A DNA stretch of 46,168 nucleotides from Cyanophora paradoxa (lineage: Eukaryota; Glaucocystophyceae; Cyanophorales; Cyanophoraceae): positions 1 to 46,168 of the forward strand of contig QPMI01000234.1 of NCBI GenBank assembly GCA_004431415.1, read 5' to 3'. The notes under the pieces were generated by a model that had not been told where the DNA came from, searched no databases, and saw only the letters and a program-made list of their open reading frames with translations. Shown in pieces: positions 1-11,347 of the stretch (positions are counted from its first letter, which is position 1; the number at the start of each line of letters is the position of its first letter). The translations under genes and the position numbers were made by a program.

Positions 1-486
1 CGCGCATAGACCGGCGATCGCTTGCGCAGGAGCTGCTTCAAGTTCGTCGCACCAGCCACGCCAACGCCTGCAGTGCGTGCCCGCCTCCCGTAGCGTGCGA
101 GCTTGCTCGCATAGAGATTCTCTATTCAATTGGATCGCTAGATCTGCCCGCGCATAGAGCCTTCTCATTGCTCGGCGATCGCTTTGTGTTCGGCGCCATA
201 CCCAGCGAGTCCGACTCTAACAAGAGCTGCTGGGCCGGCGATCGCTTCTGGGTTCTCAGTTCTAACGGTCGCCGCGGGCTTGACGTCCACCGCCTTCTCA
301 TTGGCCAAGCGATCGCTGCTTTTCGGTGTCTTATGCCCGACTGCGCAGCATGTCGACCCAGGAGCACACTCTTTGGGGAGGAAGAGATGGAGTGGACCTC
401 CAGCTCATCTCCCAACCCCTTCTGGCGGGCCGCGCGGCGGGTGGTGGCCTCGTGGGCGGCCTCGGGGGCGGCTCCGGCCTTGAGCT

Positions 487-838
487 TGTCCCGCCCTCCC
501 CCTCCCCCGGGCCCCGCCCCTCCCCCCGGCCCCGCCCTCCCCCGGGCCCGTCCTCCCCCGGGCCCGCCCCTCCCCGGGCCCGTCCCTCCCCCGGCCCCGC
601 CCCTCCCCGGGCCCGCCCTCCCCGGGCCCGCCCTCCCCCCGGGCCCGCCCCTCCCCCCGCCCCCCCCCCTCCCCCCGGCCCGCCCCTCCCCCGGCCCGCC
701 CTCCCCCGGCCCGCCCCTCCCCCGGGCCGCCTCCCCCCCCCCCCCCTCCCCCGGCCCCGCCCCTCCCCCGGGCCCGTTCCTCCCCTGGCCCGCCTCCCCC
801 CGGGCCCGCCCCCCCCGGCCTGTCCTCCCTCCCCCCGG
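487..838. repeat. C-rich minisatellite, copy 1
   Basis: About 350 bases of imperfect units of the form CCCCTCCCCCGGGCCCG with almost no A. The right edge passes into five gcgcgggaggcg-type units. Every frame stays open across it, so the overlapping long ORFs on both strands are composition artefacts. If translated on the plus strand it would give a Pro/Ala/Gly-rich stretch followed by AREA repeats; I cannot show that it is coding. Confidence 0.9.
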
Positions 839-1029
839 CCGGTGCGCGGCGCGGGAGGCGGCGCGGGAGGCGGCGCGGGAGGCGGCACGGGAGGCGGCGC
901 GCGGGTGGCGCCCTGGACGGCGCAGCGGGCGGCGACGCTGGTGGCGCTGGCAGAAGGCGACAAGCACATGCACCCTTCGAGATCTGTGCGTTTCTCTGTG
1001 AAATCTGCACGCCGCCTCTTTGTCTTATC

Positions 1030-4000
1030 ATGTTTGCAGATCTGGACCCCCAAGTGCATTATGTGGAGGACATCATCGTCGACCTGCCCCTGCCAGATGC
1101 TTGCGTGCACTGCGCAACCTGTTGTGGGCACAAAGGGAGCGTTTCGAGGCCCCAAATTTCAGAGTTGTGTTGATTGGCTTGATGAGGTGCTCTGCAGCTC
1201 AAAGAATTGATCGAATGGAATCTAAGACCAACTTCTCCAGGTGACAGAAGCGGCTCGGCAAGCTCAGGCGAACGCTTGTCGGTTGCAGTTTCGAGGTGAA
1301 CAGCAAAGAACCGGACACGGACACTGGAGGATCTCCATGCTCTGAAGCACTTCATGAGCACTGTGCGTCCTCGATCTTCTTTAGCTTGAGATTCGCCATG
1401 AGATACTGCATTTAGGTCGCACTCGAATCGCCAAGCCTTCAGCGCACCGGTCCCGACCCTCATCCAGATGCTGATATAGCTGCTGGCGACAAGGAAGATA
1501 CCTCAAGCTCTTCTCAACTCGATGAGCTCATTGATATGGACGTAAGCATCTATCTTTCTTGGCCAGTTGAAGCACGGCACTCACTGCAGGCACAGTGTGC
1601 ATTTCTGGGCCTTGGCGTGCCAGGGGCGCACGGTGAGTTTGCAGTGGATACGGACCTTCGAGCCAGGCACTACGACTGGCTAAAGGCCGGGTGACGAGCT
1701 TCTATACCAACAAGATCTACATCCGTGAGAGACGACTGCGAGAGATAGATCTGGCACGTGTCCATGCCAGCTTGCCTCGTGCTTCTTCTGCTTACTTGCT
1801 GCCCGGTCAGGTCATCTTGTCTCTGGACTTTCAGGAGGGCAAGGATGACACAAGTACTAGCGATGACAAACGATCATACGCTGTTGAATCGAAGATGTTC
1901 CTATCGCTCTGGATAGAGGTGTTCTTCTACGGGCGATCGAGCAATTCATCACTCGATTTCTACAGTACGTCCCTTCAAATCACTGCATTCTATTTTGAAA
2001 ACCGAAATGTGATGCAGCCCCTGATGATGGCGAGATCCGCTCAGCTGCTGCTGTGCTCACACAGCTTCTGGCCCTGCGGCCAGGAGACGCTGAGTTGGAC
2101 CGTGAGCCTGCACGGGCACAAGGTCTTGCAAATGCTTTCATGGAGGTGCACGATGCTTTCATGCTCTGTCTTTTCGTAACATGTTCTTAATTTTATATTA
2201 GGTCACAAACGGACAGTCTGAAATCAACCTTCTGCGTATGCAAGCGACTCTCGGGCTCAGCCAGCAAGCAATGTACCTTGGCACGAAGGAAGAAATGAAG
2301 GGCCAGTTCCGCAGTCTCGCTCAATCAGTGCACGCAGCACAGCAGCAGACACGGGAAGGCGAATCACTCCAGCTGTGGTATGCATCCGGGGGGGGGGGGG
2401 GGGGGGGGGGGGGTAAAGTTTTTTTTCTTACCAATGGCGACGCAGGCTTCATGCATGTGTGGAGCTTGCAGCAGCAGCTGCAGAGGCCGCGTTGGTGGAA
2501 GAGTTGCCACGTGGGAAAGGGCGGAAGCGCAAGGCGCAGGACGATCTCGTGTCGTACCCGGAGGTGAAGAAGCTTCTTCGGAAGTGCAACGCGTACGGAG
2601 GCAACAGGGATGTCGGTCGTGGCGGCAAGATTGCAAGCGATGTGCAGGTCCTGCAGGCTGTTCGGAAGAGCGGCAAGGAGCTTCTTCGCCTTCTTGCAGG
2701 GCCGGCAAGCAGCATATCAGTCGGCATTATCTTCTCAGACCTTGTCCGCAAATCGCGTTTTCGGCGGTGGGCGACAATTGCCAACCAGACGACGAGGAGC
2801 ACGGCAACGCAAGGCGGGCGCGAGCAGCGTGGGAGGCCGCGCGGCAAGCAGGTCAAGACCCAGGCCCGGCTCCGAACAGGCGCCAAGTCCAATGGAGGTT
2901 CGACTACCCCCCCCCCTCCAACCCCCCTCCCCTTCGCTACGCGTACCCCCCCCCCGACACGTGGAGCTGATGCGCGTACCTGCCGTTCTCCACAGGCGTG
3001 CCACGAGGCAATGGGAACCCTGCCGTTCTCCACCACGAAGCGCCGGCGAACGAGCTCTTCACCCGGCTGCGCATGAAGCCAGAGCTGGCGGTGCGTGCGA
3101 GGGGTACGAAGACGACGCCACAGAAGGGGTTACTGAACTCTAATTCCGGTGCAGGAGAAATACGGTACAGGTCGCGCAGCGGAGAACAGCTTTCAGGCTC
3201 TGAAGCAAGTGGCTGCAGTGCTGGAACAGATGGGCTCCAAGTCAGATGTTCTAACACACCGGATGCTGAATGGGGGCAACGACTCTGGAGAGGAGTACCC
3301 CGAGGTGGACGAACTCGGCGCGACGGCATACAGGAGAACTACACGGAAAGTCCAACAGGTACGAGCAACGGTTATCGCAAATGCTCAAGCTCACGAGAAA
3401 CTCAGCCGGACATCGATGTTGAGGCGTATGTGCCTCCGCCATACACGAGGCGAAACAAGCCTCTATGGCTAGGCACACCTGAGCGGCCTATTCCGACACC
3501 CATCCTGTCCTGCTTGTACAGACGGTCCGCGTACCCCCTTCTCTTTTCTTTCTTTTCCTTTGTTTCTTTTCCTTCTTATTTCCCTTCTCCCGCTGAACGT
3601 GCTCTGACTTGGGCGCGTCGCAGCGTGGCGAACACCGAGAACCGATACTTCAACGCGCTGAGCAATACCCTGAAGGCGAAACTGCACTGGTTCCCTGCAA
3701 TGTCACGGGAGGAAGGAGGCTCCAGATCGGTACGGGGAGCATCGCCGTGGTCGCAACCGCGATACGGGACGCGAGGGCAGCGAGCCCCGCAGCACGTGCG
3801 TACGTCGAGAAGCTGGCTCGCCTACCGCCAAACGACGGTGCACTGGAGTGCACGGCCACGCAAGGTGCCGCGCGCTGCAGCGTCTCCAGTCAAGTGCACC
3901 GGCTTGATGTACCGGGAACAACACCGGAGGCAACAATGGTTATCCTCCGGGGCTTCACAATCTCGAGTGGGACCACTGGCCGTGCGCCTCTTCCTTTTTC

Positions 4001-4428
4001 TACTTGTGGTTTCCTTTTTTCTGTCCATGGATATCAGTAACCACTCTTGCTGATTGCCTCGAGCTCATATATATCACGAGCAGAGTCACCATCAAGAGTC
4101 ACGCCGCTGCATTAGTGCAGGCCCTCCTTCAGCTCTCGGAGCCTGTGCATGATATGACCTTCCACACGACCGCTGGCTCCATCTTCAAGGCAAGATGCCG
4201 AGCTGACCGCGTGCTCGAGATTCTTTTCTCGCCTCGATGGGGTCGGGTGGTATGCGCCGGGCACCACCAGCGCAGCCAATGGACTGCGCACCATTTGTTG
4301 CGGTTGCGAAAGAATGGTTCCGCAAGCCGCTAGTGGCCGAGGAGGATCGGTTTGCTGACCCAGGTAGACTAGATGAGCTAGTGGAGCGGTGCAAGCAGTT
4401 TGTAGGGCCGCAGTTGAACTTCCAGTGA
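1030..4428 (+). CDS. Unrecognised multi-exon gene, tandem copy 1
   Basis: Putative spliced gene in the first tandem unit, the same as the one at 6356-9763. Exon-like segments include an Asp/Ser-rich piece ending in a strong GAC|GTAAGC donor near 1540, a basic segment with IRERRLREIDLARVH near 1710-1770, a Q-rich helical segment at 2215-2380, a lysine/arginine-rich NLS-like GKGRKRKAQ near 2517, and a C-terminal segment ending FVGPQLNFQ with stop at 4426-4428. The frame GEEYPEVDELG is open here at 3290 but broken in copy 2, while the frame near 4270 is broken here and open in copy 2. The ATG at 1030 is only the first plausible start. I recognise no domain. The strong splice signals and low-repeat exons argue for a real host gene, but a transposon origin is not excluded. 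Confidence 0.45.
2388..2413 (+). repeat. G26 homopolymer, copy 1
   Basis: Uninterrupted run of 26 G directly after an apparent 5' splice site (ctgtg|gtatgcatcc), so inside an intron of the unknown gene. It has exactly the same length as the run in copy 2. Confidence 0.95.
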
Positions 4429-5157
4429 GCGTAGAGTTCTTGAGCGCCTTGCAATTTTGTGGAGCAAGTCAAATTTCGTCGATGTACCCCAGAGCCTTCG
4501 CTTTTAAGCCACCGAGCCCCAAGTTTAGGGGGGAATGAGTCGGGGGGGTACCCGACCTTCGAAAGTGAGGCGCGCGACGTCGACGCAAAGCTCGCGCAAA
4601 GCTCGCGCATAGCGCTTCGCAGCGCGCGCGCCGTGCTCAGCCCCGCGGCGCCACGCCCGCCCCGCAGGCGACTTCGCCGCGCCCGCGCACGCGAGGAGTA
4701 CACATCGCTCGCTTCATCGGCTCACCCGCGGCGCCGGCGGCGCGCTAGCTACACGCTTTCGCTTGTCCGAGGTTCACATCATCGAATTCTGCAGCCGTCG
4801 CCCCTTCCTCGGCCGCTGTAAGGCGGCGCGCAGGGATTCGATCTCTCAACCATGGCGTCGCCCGGCGGGCCCAGCGCAAGCAGCTCTGAGTCAGTAGGTA
4901 CGTCCCGGAACCGCCCCTCGGACCTGCCTGGGCGCGCTTTCTTCCGATCCTTCTAAAAAGCGTGTTTTCGGAGCGAAATTTTGGCACTATGTTCACTATG
5001 CCCGCCGGCCGTGGGCTCGGATCTGGCCGGGGCCTTTTTCAAGCGATCGCCGGCGCCGCGTCCGTCGTCCGACGGTTCGCGCTGGCGATCGCCCCGGAGT
5101 ACTCGGTACCAGGGCCTAGCGATCGCCGGAGCGATGAGAAGGCTCTCTGAGAGTCTG

Positions 5158-5459
5158 ACCGGCGATCGCTTGCGCAGGAGCTGCTTCAAGTTCGTCGCAC
5201 CAGCCAACGCCAACGCCTGCAGTGCGTGCCCGCCTCCCGTAGCGCTGCGAGCTTGCTCGCATAGAGATTCTCTATTCAATTGGATCGCTAGATCTGCCCC
5301 GCGCATAGACCGGCGATCGCTTGCGCAGGAGCTGCTTCAAGTTCGTCGCACCAGCCAACGCCAACGCCTGCAGTGCGTGCCCGCCTCCCGTAGCGCTGCG
5401 AGCTTGCTCGCATAGAGATTCTCTATTCAATTGGATCGCTAGATCTGCCCCGCGCATAG
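5158..5459. repeat. 151-bp terminal repeat, two tandem copies
   Basis: A 151-bp segment starting accggcgatcgcttgcgcag occurs at 5158-5308 and again at 5309-5459, back to back. A third copy lies at 10 to about 157, at the left end of the window, with several single-base deletions. The segment ends just before the body of each large unit. It carries the palindrome GCGATCGC and a perfect inverted word around gagattctc. Confidence 0.93.
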
Positions 5460-5791
5460 AGCCTTCTCATTGCTCGGCGATCGCTTTGTGTTCGGCGCCA
5501 TACCCAGCGAGTCCGACCTCTAACAAAGAGCTGCTGGGCCGGCGATCGCTTCTGGGTTCTCAGTTCTAACGGTCGCCGCGGGCTTGACGTCCACCGCCTT
5601 CTCATTGGCCAAGCGATCGCTGCTTTTCGGTGTCTTATGCCCGACTGCGCAGCATGTCGACCCCAGGAGCACACTCTTTGGGGAGGAAGAGATGGAGTGG
5701 ACCTCCAGCTCATCTCCCAACCCCTTCTGGCGGGCCGCGCGGCGGGTGGTGGCCTCGTGGGCGGCCTCGGGGGCGGCTCCGGCCTTGAGCT

Positions 5792-6166
5792 TGTCCCCGC
5801 CCTCCCCCTCCCCGGGCCCCGCCCCTCCCCGGCCCCGCCCTCCCCCGGGCCCGTCCCTCCCCCGGGCCCGCCCCTCCCCCGGGCCCGTCCCTCCCCCGGC
5901 CCCGCCCCTCCCCCCGGGCCCGCCCCTCCCCCGGGCCCGCCCCTCCCCCGGGCCCGCCCCTCCCCCCGCCCCCCCCCCTCCCCCCGGCCCCGCCCCTCCC
6001 CCGGCCCGCCCCTCCCCCCGGGCCCGCCCCTCCCCCCGGCCCGCCCTCCCCCCGCCCCCCCCCCTCCCCCCGGCCCCGCCCTCCCCCGGGCCCGTCCCTC
6101 CCCCGGCCCCGCCCCTCCCCCGGGCCCGCCCCCCCCCCGGCCCTGTCCCTCCCCTCCCCCGGCCCG
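5792..6166. repeat. C-rich minisatellite, copy 2
   Basis: Counterpart of the array at 487-838 in the second tandem unit, about 20 to 25 bases longer. Units and flanks are the same. It is the most length-variable part of the duplication. Confidence 0.9.
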
Positions 6167-6355
6167 GTGCGCGGCGCGGGAGGCGGCGCGGGAGGCGGCG
6201 CGGGAGGCGGCACGGGAGGCGGCGCGGCGGGTGGCGCCCTGGACGGCGCAGCGGGCGGCGACGCTGGTGGCGCTGGCAGAAGGCGACAAGCACATGCACC
6301 CTTCGAGATCTGTGCGTTTCTCTGTGAAATCTGCACGCCGCCTCTTTGTCTTATC

Positions 6356-9300
6356 ATGTTTGCAGATCTGGACCCCCAAGTGCATTATGTGGAGGACATC
6401 ATCGTCGACCTGCCCCCTGCCAGATGCTTGCGTGCACTGCGCAACCTGTTTGTGGGCACAAAGGGAGCGTTTCGAGGCCCCAAATTTCAGAGTTGTGTTG
6501 ATTGGCTTGATGAGGTGCTCTGCAGCTCAAAGAATTGATCGAATGGAATCTAAGACCAACTTCTCCAGGTGACAGAAGCGGCTCGGCAAGCTCAGGCGAA
6601 CGCTTGTCGGTTGCAGTTTCGAGGTGAACCAGCAAAGAACCGGACACGGACACTGGAGGATCTCCATGCTCTGAAGCACTTCATGAGCACTGTGCGTCCT
6701 CGATCTTCTTTAGCTTGAGATTCGCCATGAGATACTGCATTTAGGTCGCACTCGAATCGCCAAGCCTTCAGCGCACCGGTCCCGACCCTCATCCAGATGC
6801 TGATATAGCTGCTGGCGACAAGGAAGATACCTCAAGCTCTTCTCAACTCGATGAGCTCATTGATATGGACGTAAGCATCTATCTTTCTTGGCCAGTTGAA
6901 GCACGGCACTCACTGCAGGCACAGTGTGCATTTCTGGGCCTTGGCGTGCCAGGGGCGCACGGTGAGTTTGCAGTGGATACGGACCTTCGAGCCAGGCACT
7001 ACGACTGGCTAAAGGCCCGGGTGACGAGCTTCTATACCAACAAGATCTACATCCGTGAGAGACGACTGCGAGAGATAGATCTGGCACGTGTCCATGCCAG
7101 CTTGCCTCGTGCTTCTTCTGCTTACTTGCTGCCCGGTCAGGTCATCTTGTCTCTGGACTTTCAGGAGGGCAAGGATGACACAAGTACTAGCGATGACAAA
7201 CGATCATACGCTGTTGAATCGAAGATGTTCCTATCGCTCTGGATAGAGGTGTTCTTCTACGGGCGATCGAGCAATTCATCACTCGATTTCTACAGTACGT
7301 CCCCTTCAAATCACTGCATTCTATTTTGAAAACCGAAATGTGATGCAGCCCCTGATGATGGCGAGATCCGCTCAGCTGCTGCTGTGCTCACACAGCTTCT
7401 GGCCCTGCGGCCAGGAGACGCTGAGTTGGACCGTGAGCCTGCACGGGCACAAGGTCTTGCAAATGCTTTCATGGAGGTGCACGATGCTTTCATGCTCTGT
7501 CTTTTCGTAACATGTTCTTAATTTTATATTAGGTCACAAACGGACAGTCTGAAATCAACCTTCTGCGTATGCAAGCGACTCTCGGGCTCAGCCAGCAAGC
7601 AATGTACCTTGGCACGAAGGAAGAAATGAAGGGCCAGTTCCGCAGTCTCGCTCAATCAGTGCACGCAGCACAGCAGCAGACACGGGAAGGCGAATCACTC
7701 CAGCTGTGGTATGCATCCGGGGGGGGGGGGGGGGGGGGGGGGGGTAAAGTTTTTTTTCTTACCAATGGCGACGCAGGCTTCATGCATGTGTGGAGCTTGC
7801 AGCAGCAGCTGCAGAGGCCGCGTTGGTGGAAGAGTTGCCACGTGGGAAAGGGCGGAAGCGCAAGGCGCAGGACGATCTCGTGTCGTACCCGGAGGTGAAG
7901 AAGCTTCTTCGGAAGTGCAACGCGTACGGAGGCAACAGGGATGTCGGTCGTGGCGGCAAGATTGCAAGCGATGTGCAGGTCCTGCAGGCTGTTCGGAAGA
8001 GCGGCAAGGAGCTTCTTCGCCTTCTTGCAGGGCCGGCAAGCAGCATATCAGTCGGCATTATCTTCTCAGACCTTGTCCGCAAATCGCGTTTTCGGCGGTG
8101 GGCGACAATTGCCAACCAGACGACGAGGAGCACGGCAACGCAAGGCGGGCGCGAGCAGCGTGGGAGGCCGCGCGGCAAGCAGGTCAAGACCCAGGCCCGG
8201 CTCCCGAACAGGCGCCAAGTCCAATGGAGGTTCGACTACCCCCCCCCTCCAACCCCCCTCCCCCTTCGCTACGCGTACCCCCCCCCGACACGTGGAGCTG
8301 ATGCGCGTACCCTGCCGTTCTCCACAGGCGTGCCACGAGGCAATGGGAAACCCTGCCGTTCTCCACCACGAAGCGCCGGCGAACGAGCTCTTCACCCGGC
8401 TGCGCATGAAGCCAGAGCTGGCGGTGCGTGCGAGGGGTACGAAGACGACGCCACAGAAGGGGTTACTGAACTCTAATTCCGGTGCAGGAGAAATACGGTA
8501 CAGGTCGCGCAGCGGAGAACAGCTTTCAGGCTCTGAAGCAAGTGGCTGCAGTGCTGGAACAGATGGGCTCCAAGTCAGATGTTCTAACACACCGGATGCT
8601 GAATGGGGGCAACGACTCTGGAGAGGAGTACCCGAGGTGGACGAACTCGGCGCGACGGCATACAGGAGAACTACACGGAAAGTCCAACAGGTACGAGCAA
8701 CGGTTATCGCAAATGCTCAAGCTCACGAGAAACTCAGCCGGACATCGATGTTGAGGCGTATGTGCCTCCGCCATACACGAGGCGAAACAAGCCTCTATGG
8801 CTAGGCACACCTGAGCGGCCTATTCCGACACCCATCCTGTCCTGCTTGTACAGACGGTCCGCGTACCCCCCTTCTCTTTTCTTTCTTTTCCTTTGTTTCT
8901 TTTCCTTCTTATTTCCCTTCTCCCGCTGAACGTGCTCTGACTTGGGCGCGTCGCAGCGTGGCGAACACCGAGAACCGATACTTCAACGCGCTGAGCAATA
9001 CCCTGAAGGCGAAACTGCACTGGTTCCCTGCAATGTCACGGGAGGAAGGAGGCTCCAGATCGGTACGGGGGAGCATCGCCGTGGTCGCAACCGCGATACG
9101 GGACGCGAGGGCAGCGAGCCCCGCAGCACGTGCGTACGTCGAGAAGCTGGCTCGCCTACCGCCAAACGACGGTGCACTGGAGTGCACGGCCACGCAAGGT
9201 GCCGCGCGCTGCAGCGTCTCCAGTCAAGTGCACCGGCTTGATGTACCGGGAACAACACCGGAGGCAACAATGGTTATCCTCCGGGGCTTCACCAATCTCG

Positions 9301-9763
9301 AGTGGGACCACTGGCCGTGCGCCTCTTCCTTTTTCTACTTGTGGTTTCCTTTTTCTGTCCATGGATATCAGTAACCACTCTTGCTGATTGCCTCGAGCTC
9401 ATATATATCACGAGCAGAGTCACCATCAAGAGTCACGCCGCTGCATTAGTGCAGGCCCTCCTTCAGCTCTCGGAGCCTGTGCATGATATGACCTTCCACA
9501 CGACCGCTGGCTCCATCTTCAAGGCAAGATGCCGAGCTGACCGCGTGCTCGAGATTCTTTTCTCGCCTCGATGGGGTCGGGTGGTATGCGCCGGGCACCA
9601 CCAGCGCAGCCCAATGGACTGCGCACCATTTGTTGCGGTTGCGAAAGAATGGTTCCGCAAGCCGCTAGTGGCCGAGGAGGATCGGTTTGCTGACCCAGGT
9701 AGACTAGATGAGCTAGTGGAGCGGTGCAAGCAGTTTGTAGGGCCGCAGTTGAACTTCCAGTGA
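6356..9763 (+). CDS. Unrecognised multi-exon gene, tandem copy 2
   Basis: Second copy of the unknown gene. The first exon may begin at ATG 6356 (MFADLDPQVHYVED). A later exon ends at GAC|GTAAGC near 6870, and a ~50-base intron leads to AQCAFLGLGVPGAHGEF. Further segments are TSFYTNKIYIRERRLREID, DGEIRSAAAVLTQLLALRP, INLLRMQATLGLSQQAMYL (7551 onward), the NLS-like GKGRKRKAQ, EKYGTGRAAENSFQALKQ, AYVEKLARLPPND, and the last exon with PMDCAPFVAVAKEWF ending at stop 9761-9763. One intron contains the 26-base G run. The frame at 8628 is shifted relative to copy 1 by one missing C. No family is recognised. The protein seems soluble, partly coiled and probably nuclear if the basic motif is used; that is inference only. 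Confidence 0.45.
7719..7744 (+). repeat. G26 homopolymer, copy 2
   Basis: Second copy of the 26-base G run, same length and same intronic position as at 2388-2413. Confidence 0.95.
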
Positions 9764-10479
9764 GCGTAGAGTTCTTGAGCGCCTTGCAATTTTGTGGAGC
9801 AAGTCAAATTTCGTCGATGTACCCCAGAGCCTTCGCTTTTAAGCCACCGAGCCCCAAGTTTAGGGGGGAATGAGTCGGGGGGTACCCCGACCTTCGAAAG
9901 TGAGGCGCGCGACGTCGACGCAAAGCTCGCGCAAAGCTCGCGCATAGCGCTTCGCAGCGCGCGCGCCGTGCTCAGCCCCGCGGCGCCACGCCCGCCCCGC
10001 AGGCGACTTCGCCGCGCCCGCGCACGCGAGGAGTACACATCGCTCGCTTCATCGGCTCACCCGCGGCGCCGGCGGCGCGCTAGCTACACGCTTTCGCTTG
10101 TCCGAGGTTCACATCATCGAATTCTGCAGCCGTCGCCCCTTCCTCGGCCGCTGTAAGGCGGCGCGCAGGGATTCGATCTCTCAACCATGGCGTCGCCCGG
10201 CGGGCCCAGCGCAAGCAGCTCTGAGTCAGTAGGTACGTCCCGGAACCGCCCCTCGGACCTGCCTGGGCGCGCTTTCTTCCGATCCTTCTAAAAGCGTGTT
10301 TTCGGAGCGAAATTTTGGCACTATGTTCACTATGCCCGCCGGCCGTGGGCTCGGATCTGGCCGGGGCCTTTTTCAAGCGATCGCCGGCGCCGCGTCCGTC
10401 GTCCGACGGTTCGCGCTGGCGATCGCCCCGGAGTACTCGGTACCAGGGCCTAGCGATCGCCGGAGCGATGAGAAGGCTC

Positions 10480-11347
10480 ATGGTATCATAGTATGTCCGA
10501 CGCTCGTGCACGGTGCACCGTGCACGTGGCCGCCGCTGGCCGCCGTGGCCGGCCGGTCCGGGCCGGACTTTCGATTGCTGAGTCAACCGTTGAACGTTAA
10601 CGTTAACGTTCCGGGCCGAGATCTACTAGTAGTCTCATCGAGAGTCTAGACTCTGATCTGAGAGCGGCGTCGCCGCGCGTCCGACGGTCCCTGCGGGGCC
10701 AGTGCGGCCCTGTGCGGGTCGGGTCGGCCCGGCGCCGGGCCGGCGGGCATGCGCATCGAAGGCCGGGCTTCGAAGCTACATAAGGCTACGGAGGCCTTCG
10801 ATGCCTCAAAGCTTTTCCGGGCGGCCTGCACGACTCAGCAGCCGCTGAGCCCGAGGCCCTGAGCCGGCCTCTTGCAATTGTCAGCAGCAAAACCCAAACC
10901 AGGTGCTTTGACGCTGTTTGGGCAGCTTGGTTGAGCAGTGCAGCCTTCGTTCCGGTATTGCGCCGGTATACACAGCGATATCCGAGCAAGTACCAAGCTG
11001 CTGGCCCAGTGGTGCTGTTGCGGCAGCCTGCGAGTTCGAGCACTGCAGAAAGCATTAAGCAGTACTTGTGTAAAGATTCTTCAACACGCCGTGACACACT
11101 CGACACGTAGAACTTCGGCAGCACTATCCTATATATACATACGCGTATGTGCGTAACACAGTGAGACAGCTGCAGCTGCAGTCCAGCAGCCGGAAGCAGC
11201 CTGCCGCGAGGCTGTGCGCGCGCGCAATGCGCCGAGGTGCTTGAAATCTTATAATATAAAAGCTTAGGTTGCAATTGCGCGAAGGCGCGCGCGCGTTTCA
11301 TGCACAAGGCCAGTACTACTCTTTAGTGCATTGCAGTACTTCTATCT
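10480..11347. other. Intergenic, palindrome-rich
   Basis: Unique DNA between the tandem unit and the TmcB-like gene. No supported ORF. It holds runs of nested palindromes: gtgcacggtgcaccgtgcac near 10505, ggccggcc words near 10548, and aacgttaacgttaacgtt near 10594. The promoter of the plus-strand gene at 11348 must lie in its right part; I see no clear TATA box, though tatatatac occurs near 11132. Confidence 0.6.

Larger units (their letters stand above)
1..10479. repeat. Tandem duplication of a ~5 kb gene-containing unit
   Basis: Body copy 1 runs from about 158 to 5145 and body copy 2 from about 5461 to 10479. Aligned by eye, the two read identically over almost their whole length, and every difference I noted is a change of homopolymer length or of minisatellite length; I found no clear substitution. 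Both copies carry the same minisatellite, the same putative gene and the same 26-base G run. Copy 1 ends at ggctc and passes through a short linker into the 151-bp terminal repeat. Copy 2 ends at the same base and then enters unique sequence. The window starts inside a terminal repeat, so a longer array to the left is possible. Alternatives are a very recent duplication or an assembly artefact at a contig end. Confidence 0.95.

Noticed and set aside
168-1210. Long overlapping ORFs on both strands around 331-1155 and 5423-6572
   Set aside because: They cross the C-rich minisatellite, which lacks stop codons in any frame; several begin at TTG or GTG. Composition artefact.
1-10479. Cyanobacterial origin of the tandem unit because of GCGATCGC
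   Set aside because: The unit has clear GT-AG introns and no bacterial gene organisation; other palindromes are equally enriched across the window.
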